This document shows, in pieces, positions 1-13,419 of a DNA stretch of 64,000 nt. The notes beneath the pieces were generated by a model. The model was given only the letters and a program-made list of their open reading frames with translations, ran no database searches and was not told where the DNA came from. This DNA is from Ancylostoma caninum (taxonomy: Eukaryota; Nematoda; Chromadorea; Rhabditida; Ancylostomatidae): positions 248,001 to 312,000 of the forward strand of contig JBAJFG010000341.1 of assembly GCA_037903475.1 (NCBI GenBank), in the 5' to 3' direction. The translations under genes and the position numbers were made by a program. Each line of letters begins with the position of its first letter. The first letter of the stretch is position 1.

Positions 1-212
1 GGGACGACTGCGCGGCATCGGCGTGTCGGAAGCGGGCTGTCGACGCCGTCGTGTCGCCCTCAGAAGCGGTTCGCAAAGGCAACAGAAAAGGCGATCGCTC
101 TGCTAGGACGGAAGTGGTACGAATCGGTTCCAACCGGGTTCACGGGGAAAACTAGACCAGGGCGATAGATCACAGAAGGAAGAGGCAGATGTCAAGCGGC
201 ATTCCACTGTCG
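1..212 (-). other. 3' untranslated region of scpl-1 (partial)
   Basis: The sequence after the stop codon is moderately GC-rich. No AATAAA-type signal is present on the minus strand before the window edge, so the 3' end probably lies outside. Confidence 0.5.
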
Positions 213-365
213 TCATTGGGTCCGCTCCAGAAGCGGCTCTGACAGTGGGTCGTCATGCTTCAGCACCTCGTATATTGACTCAGCTTTCTCGAGGCGCTCC
301 AACAGCGGCAGAATGTCCAGCAACTCGACATCTGATGGGTCGTCCCACCACGTAGGGACGGGGAT
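213..365 (-). CDS. scpl-1: scpl-1 terminal coding exon
   Basis: The exon follows an ATTCCAG acceptor and encodes [20 protein letters not shown], a helix with [15 protein letters not shown], and the tail [15 protein letters not shown], with TGA at 215-213. Human SCP1 has [21 protein letters not shown] at the same place, so the fold is complete. The C-terminal tail is slightly longer than in vertebrates. Confidence 0.96.
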   Translation of the reverse strand: MPVPTWWDDPSDVELLDILPLLERLEKAESIYEVLKHDDPLSEPLLERTQ

Positions 366-3300
366 CTGGAATAGAACTTCTTATTAGCAACTATTTCTCT
401 TTTCATGGGATAAAATGAAGCTTTTAGTTTTTCTTTCGCATAGCCGATCAACGCATATCGATGACAAAACTGATGAAATCCTTGCAGATGTTAACATCGC
501 CACTTTTTCCAAAACAACAGTGGTTTCACGTTGTTTCTTAGTTGCTTAGCTCAGTTCGTATCCATGAAACTCACCGCATTCTCGGGATGAAACGCGTAGC
601 TAGCCGGCGAGTTGTCAATGATCAAGACTTTAGTCAGATCTCTGCCGAGCCTAGCCAGGTCCTGAAAACGTGGACATCTCAACAAACTAAGTTCCAATCT
701 AAACAGTGTTTGAAGCCGCGCTTACCTTGACGTAATTTCCCTTATGATAGACGCAAGCCTCCCTAAATAATCGAGATCGGAACACACCACGCTTATCGAG
801 CAAATCGGCGACCGGATCGGCATACTGAAAATGCACCATCAAATGACATAAAACACAGCAATGCAAAGTGCCCTGCAATGTTTGTCAGAGATTTAGTGCC
901 ATTATATGCAATCAACATGCAGCACCCGAATTAGTAAAAAGGATTAATGCTAAATATAGTTGCATGATCATGAACTACAAGTTTTCATTCATTATGAAAG
1001 GGTTCTGCACAGCACTTGCATAGGTGCTCTGTCAAATACTAATATTGTACCTAAATTCGTTTTATTCGGTTCCAAAGCGTTGCGGCCGAAAAGCGCATCG
1101 GGACACAGACAGACAGACGCAAGCAGCCTGCTCAGTGCGAGCAGGTCCACTCTTCGTAACCCTAACTCTGGCATCTTTGCAGCACGAACGCAGGCTGAAC
1201 AGCGTAGTGGTTCGAGTAGAAACCCCAGCAGCAACTGTCTCCACTTGTTGCCATCCTCCTCTCCATTGCTGCTCAAGCTTTCGCCCCTTTACCAGCAATG
1301 GCTGAGGGATGCCGGCATTCAAGGGAAGGATGGCAGCTACTGTTTCCAGTGAGCTAGGGTTTCAACTTAGAACATCACGCCGTTCGAGCTGCGTTCGTGG
1401 TGCACAGTTATCAGAGAACGTCTTGCCTGTACCACTCTCCGAATATTTATGGTTTGGTGAATCTACAGTGAAGTGCGAGTTTCGTAGTCCACGATATTTC
1501 CCACTAATCTCAATCCCTATGAAAAAAATACAATATCCAACTCCGAGGCTATTTCCTACCTTACGATTTCGTTTGATACCATTCAACATTCACGTATCCA
1601 AATTCCTCAGAGAAAAATTTTGGCTGATACCTTGCATAGGGAGGTTTCTTGGGCGCTGAACACAAATACCGTGTCAACTTGTACGGTGATCCCATTTTTG
1701 TATGGTTACGATAGGCATACTGTAGAAGCTGTATGTCCACAAAATCACCTGAACCTTCGCACAGGTGGTTTACTTGAGGTGCTGAACACTAATTTAGTAT
1801 CCTTTTTGTGTCGTAGTTTCGGTTTTCTAGGGTAATGGTAGCAAATTCCACTTCATAGCGATCTGCTCAGCGTAAGACAGAGTCATGGTATCAGCATGAA
1901 TAACGATGAACAAGAGGGTTCATGACACCTATGCAACCACGTGCACAATCCGACGCAGACTACAAGTAACCGGTCAGGCTCATGGGAATGGGTTGGGAAA
2001 AGGGACTGATATGGTATTAAATCGAAAAATCGAGAATAATGAGAGGGGTGAACTAGTGTGAAGTCGAAATCGGAAAACAAGAAATGCAGTAGTCCACGCC
2101 ATGACATGAATGGGAAACTCAATGCATATCTCTAGGCTTTGTTGTGTGTATAAGCGCTAGAAAAAGTGAGGGAGAATTTTCACTTTCAAATACCTACAAC
2201 GTCAACTCGTCCTCGTTGGCATTCAAATTTGCGGGTATGGAGCGCTGTGCTTGGAAAGGGCGGCGTATCGAGCTCTGGACCTAGAAGACTTAGCCAGGAA
2301 TAAAAAAACTAATAACAGAGCTCGTACACTACGACACTCCAGGTACAACACTCCACAACCAAATTCTCCATAGGGATGTACAGTGAAATAGCGCGAATGA
2401 CAGCTAGTTGACCCTGAAGAGTGGGAGCAGGGTTTGAATGCACAAGTCACGCCACCCGGGAACGCTTCGTTTCCCCTTACTGTGATACACTGCCCAAAAG
2501 CATAGTGGCCTCACCTTAGCTAGACTGGCCGTGAACAGGACGCATTCATAGCGATCTCCGATTCGAGCAAGGAACTCGTCCACATATGGCCGTTTCAAAA
2601 CGTAGACCTGGTGCACGATGCCGTCGATCTCTACCGGAATCACAAAGTCCGGATTCTTCACCGGCTGAAATGGTACAGAATAATTCGCTGCAGAACTGAA
2701 GGCCTTATGCCGGTATGTCCAGGGATTTGAAAAATGGCCTGAATTTTACTCTATCAAGACAAGTTCATAACAACCGATCAGATCAACTAATTAAATAGAT
2801 TCAACCAAGACTACCAAATTCACCGAAATTTGGTTGGATATGCTGCATGATTTTCAACGCAAATACTTTTCGCAGAATAATTCCGAAGGCTGAATTCATT
2901 CTTTCCGGAGGTACAGGCATGAGGGCTCAGGGCCACTTCCAAAGATGAACCCTAGAAAGAAAATGAAATAAACGAGCACGAACCTTGAAGGAGGAATGGA
3001 CCAGCGTCTCATCGAGGTCGATGATAAGGCACTTTTTGTTAACATCTGACGGTCGAACCGGCGGCAGCAAGAACTTTTCACCAGAAGTCTGGAATAAGGA
3101 AGTTCCTTGACCACAACACCTCCAGAAGTCGTACACCTACGCAACTGACATGGCCTCTCTTCATCCATAAACCTGACCAGGCAGCTAGCTGCCGTGCGAT
3201 TCCACTCAGTCGAGCATTTGTTAACAAAAATGTGTTAACAAAGTTAAATGACTCCTGCGCCATGACTTTAGCACTCAAAAGACCTTAGTGCGAAAACGCA

Positions 3301-6300
3301 GTATAAAGCTTTTTAGTATGTTTAACACGGTTGGAAACTCACCTTCCTCCTATAGTTGCCCAGCAAGCCTTTCTTTATGATTTCGTCAGCAGTCGGGGTT
3401 CGACCTGGTCGCAGAACAAGATTCCTCAGAAGCAGCGATGGATCTTCACGCGCAGCAAACTCGTCGATGAATGTTCGCTTTGTCCGCATTTGTACTAGTT
3501 ACCAGTAGGGGACCGGTTCGAGATAAATAGATACGGAGATCGATAGGCCTGCTAAATCAGGGAGGCGTAGGTGGTTCATCACCAGACGGAAAATTTGGAT
3601 CAAAATGACGGATGATATCGCTAATAAACAACAGTGAAGCAAATGGTTATAGCATATCCACGTATCCAGCTTTAGCATCAGGGGTATTGATAAATTAAGT
3701 CATATAAGGGCCACATCAGAGGATTAGAGATCTTACTCTATATAAAGCGCAGACCCCCCCATCGCCGCGCGAGGGATGACAGGTCACGCTGTCATTGATC
3801 CACTCGCCTCGCCCCACCTCTTTTGCCCGCCGCCACGGGCTCAATTGTGAAAATTGACACGCCCAATGACACGCCCATGTATATGTATGTGTACAACATG
3901 GAAATCTTCAATTAAGACATCTAATTTGCGACGAAAACGGAATATCTTGGATCTTTAAAGTAGAATGGGGGAACCACTGATGAAACGAGTGTGATTTCGC
4001 AATCAGAGCCGTGAATCATCCAAATACAGCAGGGTTGTACGGAAATTTTCGCTGCACTCCTTCTAAAGCATTAAGTAGTAATGGCAATTAGAAATTAACG
4101 GTCAGGGGAAGCACTTCATGAGCTTAATATTGTGCTTACAAAATAGGAATAGAACCTTTACGCAGTTTATTCCTGTTAAAATCTAATTGTGCCCGAACCA
4201 TAACAATTTCGACTTTCAGCGCTATCCCAAATGAAAACGACTTGAGCACGTGAGGACCTGTGTTGCTACTCATACAAAGGACCATGTAGAAAGTCTTTAT
4301 ATTGGACATAATGAGAGTTAACCTCCAAACCGTTTAGGAGCTACGCAGCTTCGCAGAAAATCACTGTCATCCGCGAAGCGCGGCGAAGCTGCGCTTCGTG
4401 TGGATGACAGTGATTTTCTTGAGTTTACCTAGCCCGGAGGTAACGTAGCACACGGGTCCGAGTCAGAGCGCAGCGAAGCGGCGCTCTGGCTCGGGGTTCC
4501 TCTCTTTTCAAAGTTTACCTAGCCCGGAGGTAACGTAGCACACGGGTCCGAGTCAGAGCGCAGCGAAGCGGCGCTCTGGCTCGGGGTTCCTCTCTTTTCA
4601 GAGTTTACCTAGCCCGGAGGTAACGTAGCACACGGGTCCGAGTCAGAGCGCCGCGAAGCGGCGCTCTGGCTCGGGGTTCCTCTCTTTTCAAAGTTTACCT
4701 AGCCCGGAGGTAATGTAGCACACGGGTCCGAGTCAGAGCGCAGCGAAGCGGCGCTCTGGCTCGGGGTTCCTCTCTTTTCAAAGTTTACCTAGCCCGGAGG
4801 TAACGTAGCACACGGGTCCGAGTCAGAGCGCAGCGAAGCGGCGCTCTGGCTCGGGGTTCCTCTCTTTTCAAAGTTTACCTAGCCCGGAGGTAACGTAGCA
4901 CACGGGTCCGAGTCAGAGCGCAGCGAAGCGGCGCTCTGGCTCGGGGTTCCTCTCTTTTCAGAGTTTACCTAGCCCGGAGGTAACGTAGCACACGGGTCCG
5001 AGTCAGAGCGCAGCGAAGCGGCGCTCTGGCTCGGGGTTCCTCTCTTTTCAAAGTTTACCTAGCCCGGAGGTAACGTAGCACACGGGTCCGAGTCAGAGCG
5101 CAGCGAAGCGGCGCTCTGGCTCGGGGTTCCTCTCTTTTCAGAGTTTACCTAGCCCGGAGGTAACGTAGCACACGGGTCCGAGTCAGAGCGCCGCGAAGCG
5201 GCGCTCTGGCTCGGGGTTCCTCTCTTTTCAGAGTTTACCTAGCCCGGAGGTAACGTAGCACACGGGTCCGAGTCAGAGCGCCGCGAAGCGGCGCTCTGGC
5301 TCGGTATAAATATATGCGTGAGGCTCTGGTGATCCCAACCTCTTTTTGCTCTCACTTTCCCGCTTAAGAGAAGATCATTCAAATCTACGGATGCGTAGAG
5401 GAACAAGATGATACGGCTCGATGAGAGGCTTCGGACCACAGGAACCTCCTATAGTTATTGGAAAAGGAAGATGGACTACTTGGCTTAGACTAAGCGAAAG
5501 GCTTGAAACTGGATATATATCCTGTAGGGTGATTCACCCTGAAGAATTCCATAAAAAACTGAAAGGTGGCAACGACATAGGACAGGAAAATCAAAAGTTT
5601 GAGCTGAACCCCCGCAAGTAAACAGTTGAGTAACACGGCATGAGTTGGCGAATTCGCAAGAACCACAGCTGCCCTCCAAAACAACATGTGAAATGCACGT
5701 TTTATGTACCTATCAACAGCCAGCAGCCATAATACTACGAACTCAACCGGGGTAAGAACAGAGAATCCTGTGAAGGCTCGCCCCACTACCCATGAACACG
5801 GATCTCCACATTCCAGGCCTAGTGTAGGGGCATTTGGAAGGTGCAATTGATGGAAGGTTGTTAATGCTATGAGCCGTATCGGCATCAGCGAAGCAGTAGC
5901 GTCCACAGAAGCAGCACACCTCGAAATGCCAGTAAATTCGCGATCCTTTGTTTCTAAGAAAACGTACAACTATGTACTAGCAGGGTGTCGAATTTGTAGT
6001 CAATTTTCTCTTCAAACAGTACAGAATTTAAGCAAGCAATCGCTGAATTAGAAAACCGGAAAACATTCAAACTAGATATAGCTCAACAAGAGGAACCAGG
6101 ACACTCATCTGCCTCATGGGTGCGCAAAGGTAGACAATTTGTAATGAATCTTCAAATAACCACCGGGAAAACAATATAGGATTTCATAGGGCCAAGCTCG
6201 GACTATAGCTAGAGGAATCCTAGCCAGCAATTTTACACGCCTCGAAATATTCCAAGAACATCTAAAAATCGGTGCTGCAATAAATTATGAGGCCAAAACG

Positions 6301-9300
6301 TGCACATGGACCGAAGACGTAATTCCTCAAAAGCGAGAACGTATTTTATGGATTCCGGTTTGGAGAACAAGTTTCGCTACGAGAAATCAACATAACACAG
6401 AAGATGGAGCAAGAGTTACACCATAATTTCAAGCAAAGAATCGGAATATCTCGATGATTCTAGTTTTTCTGACAAATACAGTCATACTAAGAGGTTTTCC
6501 TTGCTCGAGAACATATAAGTCGATCAGCCGATTAGACAGGACGAGCGTCAATGCGATCGACTCTCCACACCCCAAAACCGGTCGACAGCTATATATACAT
6601 GGATGTCGAATGAGCTGCGTTCGGCTGTCAAGAATCGACTTAACGTAAGCAGTGAAAAAGCACTGGTAGAAAGATTAAGCCTTTTTTCGTTCAATGAACC
6701 CCAATCACAACATTTAATTAACATATGTGACTGGAACCCGCTGATTTATTCGTGTCTGGGGGGGGGGGGGATTGGGGTGGACTAAACTTCACTCACACAC
6801 AATCTTCAGATAAAGAACTTTATGAAAAAATTTGGACATTAATCGAGAATGACCTGAGTCTCTTAGAGCAGGAATAGAAAGTCACATGAAAAGCATATTA
6901 TCCTAACAATTGGCTTTTGACTCAGCTTTACAATGATAAAATTGAGTCAGCGCTCTCAGACGCAGTGTTGATTCCTAGAGATTGAAGAAGCTCCTCTAGC
7001 GCACCTGCCTCCACCCCTATGAAAAAGATATTTGAAGGCGATCTTGAATTTTTGAAGTCGAAAATCAAAAGTAAAAAAAAGTTTGCCACATTCGCACTGA
7101 GAGCTGCTCACATCGAGAATGTCGATAGTGGGAGGATGACAACGACAAAACACCAAATACTTTGAGATGAGGCATAACTGCTGAGAATACGAACAAAAAC
7201 GACCTATAAATCCCGTTTGTCTTCCGTTTTCCCTGCAATAAAACTGATGCTGTAAACGCTTAAAGACTGCGGAGGAGGAATAATGATGATGTGAAAAAAA
7301 CCAACACAACTAACGAGTAACGTGCAGGAGAGTAACCCATTTGGCCGAAATGAAACCTAGCACGTTTTGAACCCTTTCCTAATGAAGTACTACAACATGT
7401 ACACCTTTTTTGCCCTACGGTGTGATGAAGAAGCTCTACAAGCTTGTAGGCCGAATAAGGTTGCTGGAACTGGAACAACGCAAAAATTGTGCAATTGCCT
7501 GGACATAATCAATGCGAGTTGTTGAGCGCCTGAGGTATTTTGATGCCTATTCCTGAATGAGAAGGACTTTTCAGACCAGTGCAGAAATCGCTTGAGCGAG
7601 CACTGCGATAGCTTGCGCACTCATCCGCTGGCTTATCGGCTGAAGATCTGTGGAAACTGGCAGTCCAAACGCTTGCAGAGTGAGCATGCGAAAGAACAAT
7701 GACGTTTCGAAAGACCCTCGGCATATGATTTACGTCGAGTGCTATGAAGAACCTTCCAGCAGCTCAGTATCAATCATTTTCAGCTGGCAGATGCCCTCAA
7801 GTGCAAGGAATCTGAGCAAGTGCTGAAATATGCACTCAAACTTCTTGTAAACACGTTCTGAAGCCGAAGGCGAAAGACTGAAAAGTTCAAATCCAGACCA
7901 AAGATCAATGCGCGAAAAACTATGTAGATTGTAGGAACTATGTAGACGACCGAAGACAGATATTTCACCCAATGGGTAACCACTCCTGATCATGTATGTC
8001 CAATCCCATTTCTAACAACAACAGCATACGTATGTGCGTTACATTCCAACAATTTATTTTCTATTATCTATTGATTTATCTTAATTCTCGAACTGCTGAA
8101 GACATAGGGACTCTCAGGAGGGTTGCAATCTACTCGCTCCTCCATGCTGCACAATTTCTCCAAGTAAAATTGGGCATATTTTTTTTCTAAAGCAGGAATG
8201 AGCAGTAAGGGTAATGGCTGCAAGATTTACTTCATATTGCTCGAAAATCGCGTCCGCTCTATATAAGCCAAAAAAATCAGAACCTTCTCACGTCCGTTAG
8301 TCCCACCACAGGACGCAAGATATGATTCAGAAGTGGTTTAAATGTTGAAGGAAACTCACTTTGAAGACGATTCATATGGCCGAATAAATAATGGGAAATG
8401 GACTATGGAAAAAAGGATCCAGAACAAAAGCGCCGTTTTCGTTTTCAACAAAAAAACAAACTTAGAAGATAGACCGAAAAAATCGAGCGAATTTCTTTCC
8501 AGTCATAGTAGATATCTTATCGAAGGCAATTCTTCAGAAACTCTGATGAGCGACATTAGGTGGTAGTGAGAATGAGCAGTAGTTATGAATTACTGCAACT
8601 GATAACCGCGCTGTAATTTTGAGCAGTGGAATTGTTAATATTATCGACAAGGAGTGTTTCTAATCAAGACACATAGCAGGTTCAATTCCACAAATTATGA
8701 AAAATGGGTGTCTTTTCAGACGAACTGTGAGACAACACGAAAGCACTTCGGAAGGTGGCCACAAAGTTGGTCGTTTTCAAAAAAAAACGATGACGGCTAT
8801 TCCCTCTAAGAGAATAAGAAGGCTATTCTCTGCGAGAACTAGCCTAATAAGGTGATCTGAGCATTGGATTTCAATATCAGTGCAAAAAGATAAGTTTGTT
8901 TAAGAATTGTATGTAATTGCTCAAACTACACCCCAAATGTGCTATTTCCACTGATTATCACTGTAAAATTTTCAAAAATTCATGAAAGTAGTGATTGTGA
9001 TCGAAGCACTTCCACCGAAATAATAGAGGTTGAGGCGAGTAACTGCGAACACAGAGCCTATCAGTAAACGGAGCCTTTCCACGTACTTCGTGTTAATATG
9101 AGTGAATAGCCTGAGGAACTGGAATGTAGAGCAGCAACGCGTAAAGAACAGCTGCTCTCACATTCCTCTGCGACGTGACAACACGAGGGACAGGCATGAC
9201 GACGAGGCAGGTACTACGACCAAGTACAACTGACGTAGGCGGCACTTCAACTCCGGTTTGGAACTTTCTGCTATAGCGCGCCAAACATCAATTCCAGAAA

Positions 9301-12300
9301 AAATCTCAACAGCAGTCATGAGGGAAAGAAACCTCTTGAAAACGAATGCCTTGAGGTGGCATGGCTCTACTAAACGTCAAATTATGGGAGAAAACCGAAA
9401 ATGGAGTTAATGTATGGTGGTTACTGATCTGCTGCCGTGGAGAGAACTGCATGAAAAGAAAATTTTCGGAGCGCAGAAGATTTTAGGTCGAGGAGTTTAA
9501 ATTTTTGACTAAAACAGGCAACAGTTAACACGAGATGTGTAAGACTCTAAAAAATCGGTCATGCTCGAGCATCGAATCACAAAGTTACGGACTGCAACGA
9601 GACTAATGATGCGGAGAGCAAAGGAACGAGCAACCTGATTCTCAACCCATTTGTCCACCATATGCAGTATCCGTTAAAGTTTCAACTTATAGCTAAGAAT
9701 CACTGGGGATTCTAACGCTGAATTGCAGCAAAGTCGGCCTAAAGGAAGAGAAAATTAGTGCTGTTTTGGGTAGTATTCAGAACTTGGTCCGCTCCAAGTC
9801 TTCTTCTGAATGGTTTGGAATTATGTAGTGGGAAGAAATCCAAGAAAAGAAATAATGGAAAGCACCTTAACGAAATAGGATAAAGTCATCTCCACAACTA
9901 GGATCGAAAGTCCGTAGAAAGTCCGTGCGAGTCTCTACGAGCTAGATCGAGACGAATCCCTGCTGTTACCCAGAATAGCTAAACTTTCTAATGCTGCCGC
10001 TGTCCTAGATTTGTCAGGACAATGTTTCAGGTTTCTAGAAGCTCACATTCCTTCAAAATCTGGGCGATGGATGCCTCGGAAGAAAAGGTGTACGAAACGA
10101 GATCAGTAGTCCGGCGTAGCTTCAACGCCTATGGTGAGTAGAGTAAAAAATACAGCCAATAGCGAGGTGAGTACTGGGCAGCACGAGAAACTTAAGGTCA
10201 AATGGAGAAAGTGTGGTCTAGAAATACAGCAACTGTTCCTGCGGAGACGGGAAAACAACCGCAGACAAACATCCGAGAACCGTTAGAGGGACGTTGCGGA
10301 ACAGGCTTCCAATTTCACAGATTCTCATATCAATGGGAATTAAAGCACGTATTCCTATCTGGGTCTGATTCATAATAGATGATGATCAGCGAAAACCCTA
10401 GCCTTTATAAGATGATGTCTATGAGGTCCCAGAAACGAAGAAGAAAACTGAACGTCACGATTTTTTTTTTGAGATGGGTCCAGATGTACATACTTGTTTA
10501 CGAGACGGATTCCAATGAGGTAGGACTAAAACTCATGCTGGAACGGTACAACAAATCATGCCAACAAACGTAAAGGCTTCTAGAAATGATAGTACACTTG
10601 CTGGTTACTGAAGAAGCCTTAGTGTTAAAAACAAATGTGTTTCACGTTTTAGAGCTACTAGTCAAAGGATGTGAATTTTAACGCAACAAAGAGAGCTTTT
10701 TGAAGGCGGGTGTAGGTGAAAAAAGTGCTGAAATGTGACAATCAGTAAAACACACTGACGTTGGTATCTATTGAAAATTGTGAAGTCACCGCACTTCGTA
10801 CGAGCAAGGCACTACTCCTGCTCATTCACATGAGGCCATGTCAGTTGCCGAAAATTCTTGGGCCGACTATCAATCAGAAAGCCATCAAAACAATCGAAGT
10901 CCCACTAACCGCGTCAGGAAGAATCGTTGGCGAAGCTGCGGAAGCAGATAGGAAGTCGTCGGTGGTGGTGTCTGGAATCGTGGTGCCGTTGCTGGCACCG
11001 TTCTTCTGGACCTGAGTGATCAGCAGCGACGGATTGCGCGGTACGGCCGCTTTTTCTGAAAAATTTACCGGTGAAATGGTTGAAAGAAGTTAAATGAAGG
11101 AAGAAGACGTTTCTGCGGAATAAGTGCTGTATAGAAGCCAGCCTTATTTTCGTTCAAGTTGACCCTTTGGTTACCAGTAGCCAAGAATTATCGTTCGACT
11201 GGAGTAAAATACACTGTAGTCCTCCTACTTTAAGAAAAAACAACCAATCAGAATCGCAATGGCACTTTGCTGAGGTGAAGGCGATGGCATAAAACAAGTA
11301 GTCCCATGTTCAACGTAAATTACAAATGATGGTACGTAAAAATTCAGAGATTCAGAGATTTATTCGAATAAATTCTTTGCAAGGTGTGGTAGAGCGCGTT
11401 CACGTAGTTTCCAGGTTATCCTTTTGGTTTTGCTCGTAATAACGTTCGCGGATGCGTAAGAGAAGGCAAAAGCACTCATTGAGCTTCCTGAATCTCTCAA
11501 GCAGCTAGAAATCTTAGGAATACCTGTTAGTACTTCAAATGCGTTTGCACTTTTCTTCGTAGCTCCTTTAAAATTCGATTTCTATTTTTTCCGCGAAAAA
11601 ATTATATATATATATAACTTCAATTTGATTCACAACACTTCATGTGTTTATTTTTATTCTGCCTCATTTACTATTTCACAAAAATCAGCCCAGTTTTTCA
11701 TACCGAACAGCAATGACAAGGATTGTATTGTAGATTCAGCTGCGTTACCGTCAAAACCCACATAATATTTCATTCGTAACCGAAACAATCCACATGATAT
11801 TCAGCCAGGTAGAAAATCATCATGTATCAAGAAGGAAGTGGCCCTGGATGAAAACGAGTAAAACAAACAGCCGAGAAGAACAACAGCTTCGATTTTATCC
11901 GGGAAACCATCGAAACTTTGAGAGTACTATGGTAGAAATAACGCTTCGCAAAGGTGAATGAGTTAAAAAAGCTTTGAGCAGCGAACGCTCCATTAAAATT
12001 ATCCACAAGCCGCAGACATCCATTAGAGAACAGTCAATTCATTCCTAGTTGAGTGCTACATACTAAGGATAGTTTTCTTTGAAAATTATGTTACCCGCCT
12101 TCAACGCCAGTTCCTCAGCCAGGAAAAAAGACATGAAGAACGATTCTGACTGAATGGTAAAGTGCTTTGGCAGATTTGCCCATAAAGTAAGGAATTCATG
12201 TACGGTTCCTGCCTTAGGTTTCGCCGCGTGATTATATATTATACTAGACGGCATACCCGGCTTCGCTCGGGTGTTTCACAACTCCGGCTTTCTCACATTG

Positions 12301-13385
12301 ATGAGAACAATTGCCATTGCTGGTAAAATCATTGGAAATACCCATGCTGGTAAAATCATTGGAAATACCCATAACTTTGGTTGTGAGCACATTAGCGATG
12401 CTCAGGTACAGGGCATTCCCCTCCGAGTAAACATCGCGTTGGAGACGCGCGCGCGAGCTGATCCATTCCAAAGATCAAAATCTCAATCGAAAGGCTACGT
12501 GGGAATGGTTTTTAGCGGTTCGGACGTAGCCTTTCAACTGAGAATTTGATCTTGGAATGGATCAGCGCGCGCGTGTCTCCAACGCGATGTCTACTCCGGA
12601 GTGAAAGCCCTGTAACCCCTCTCCTCAAGTAATCCCGTAAGCGGAACGTCAGTGTCAGTAAAGTTATTTCGATGACAAATTCGTGGAAAACAGTGGCCAT
12701 ATTCGTGTTCAGCGTACTGAGATACCCCAGTGTACGTGTCCCCACCAACCCTTGAGCAAAAAAGCGAAAAGTCAATAAAATCGATAAATCGATATTTTCG
12801 TGCGAAGCGGTTGCCATATTCATGTTCAGCGCACTAAGAAACCCCAGTAGGCATATCCTCATCGACTCCTGGGGAAAAATAGCGAAAAATCAATAAAATC
12901 GATAAATCGATAGTTTCGTGCGAAGCGGTTGCCATATTCGTGTTCAGCGCATTAAGAAACCCCCGTGTACTTGCCCCCACCAACCCCTGAGCAGAAAAGC
13001 GAAAAATCAATAGAATCGATAAATCGATATTTTCGTGCGAAGCGGTTGCCATATTCATGTTCAGCGCATTATAAACCCCAGTAGGCATATCCTCATCGAA
13101 TCCTGGGGAAAAATAGCGAAAAATCAATAAAATCGATAAATCGATAGTTTCGTGCAAAGTGGTTGCCATATTCGTGTTCAGCGTATTGAGATACCCCAGT
13201 GCACGTGTCCCCAGTGACCCCTGAGCAAAAATGGCGAAAAATCAATAGAATCGATATAATCGATAAATCAATCGATACTTCCTAGAGGAAAGTAGCCTAA
13301 AACCTCCGCCGGCCTTTGATGGGTATGTGTGCAAAGTTTGGTCCCGATCGGTTAACCCTCCGCGATTTCTATAAGGAACATACAT

Positions 13386-13419
<34 letters not shown>

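Larger units (their letters stand above)
3495..10905 (-). other. large intron of scpl-1 with repeats
   Basis: A 7.4-kb intron. It holds the 90-bp satellite and its flanking hairpin (4317-5304) and a run of 12 G near 6759. Unrecognised open frames lie at 5490-5969 on the minus strand and in several pieces at 5421-6785 on the plus strand. The rest is AT-rich sequence in which I see no exon. Confidence 0.6.

Noticed and set aside
4421..5304. Regular array resembling CRISPR
   Set aside because: The whole 90-base unit is repeated without variable spacers, in a eukaryotic intron. It is a satellite.
5490..5969. 159-codon minus-strand frame with hydrophobic stretches, like a membrane protein
   Set aside because: No recognisable receptor motif, no splice context, and plus-strand frames overlap. 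Hydrophobicity is likely a shadow effect of purine-rich plus-strand sequence.
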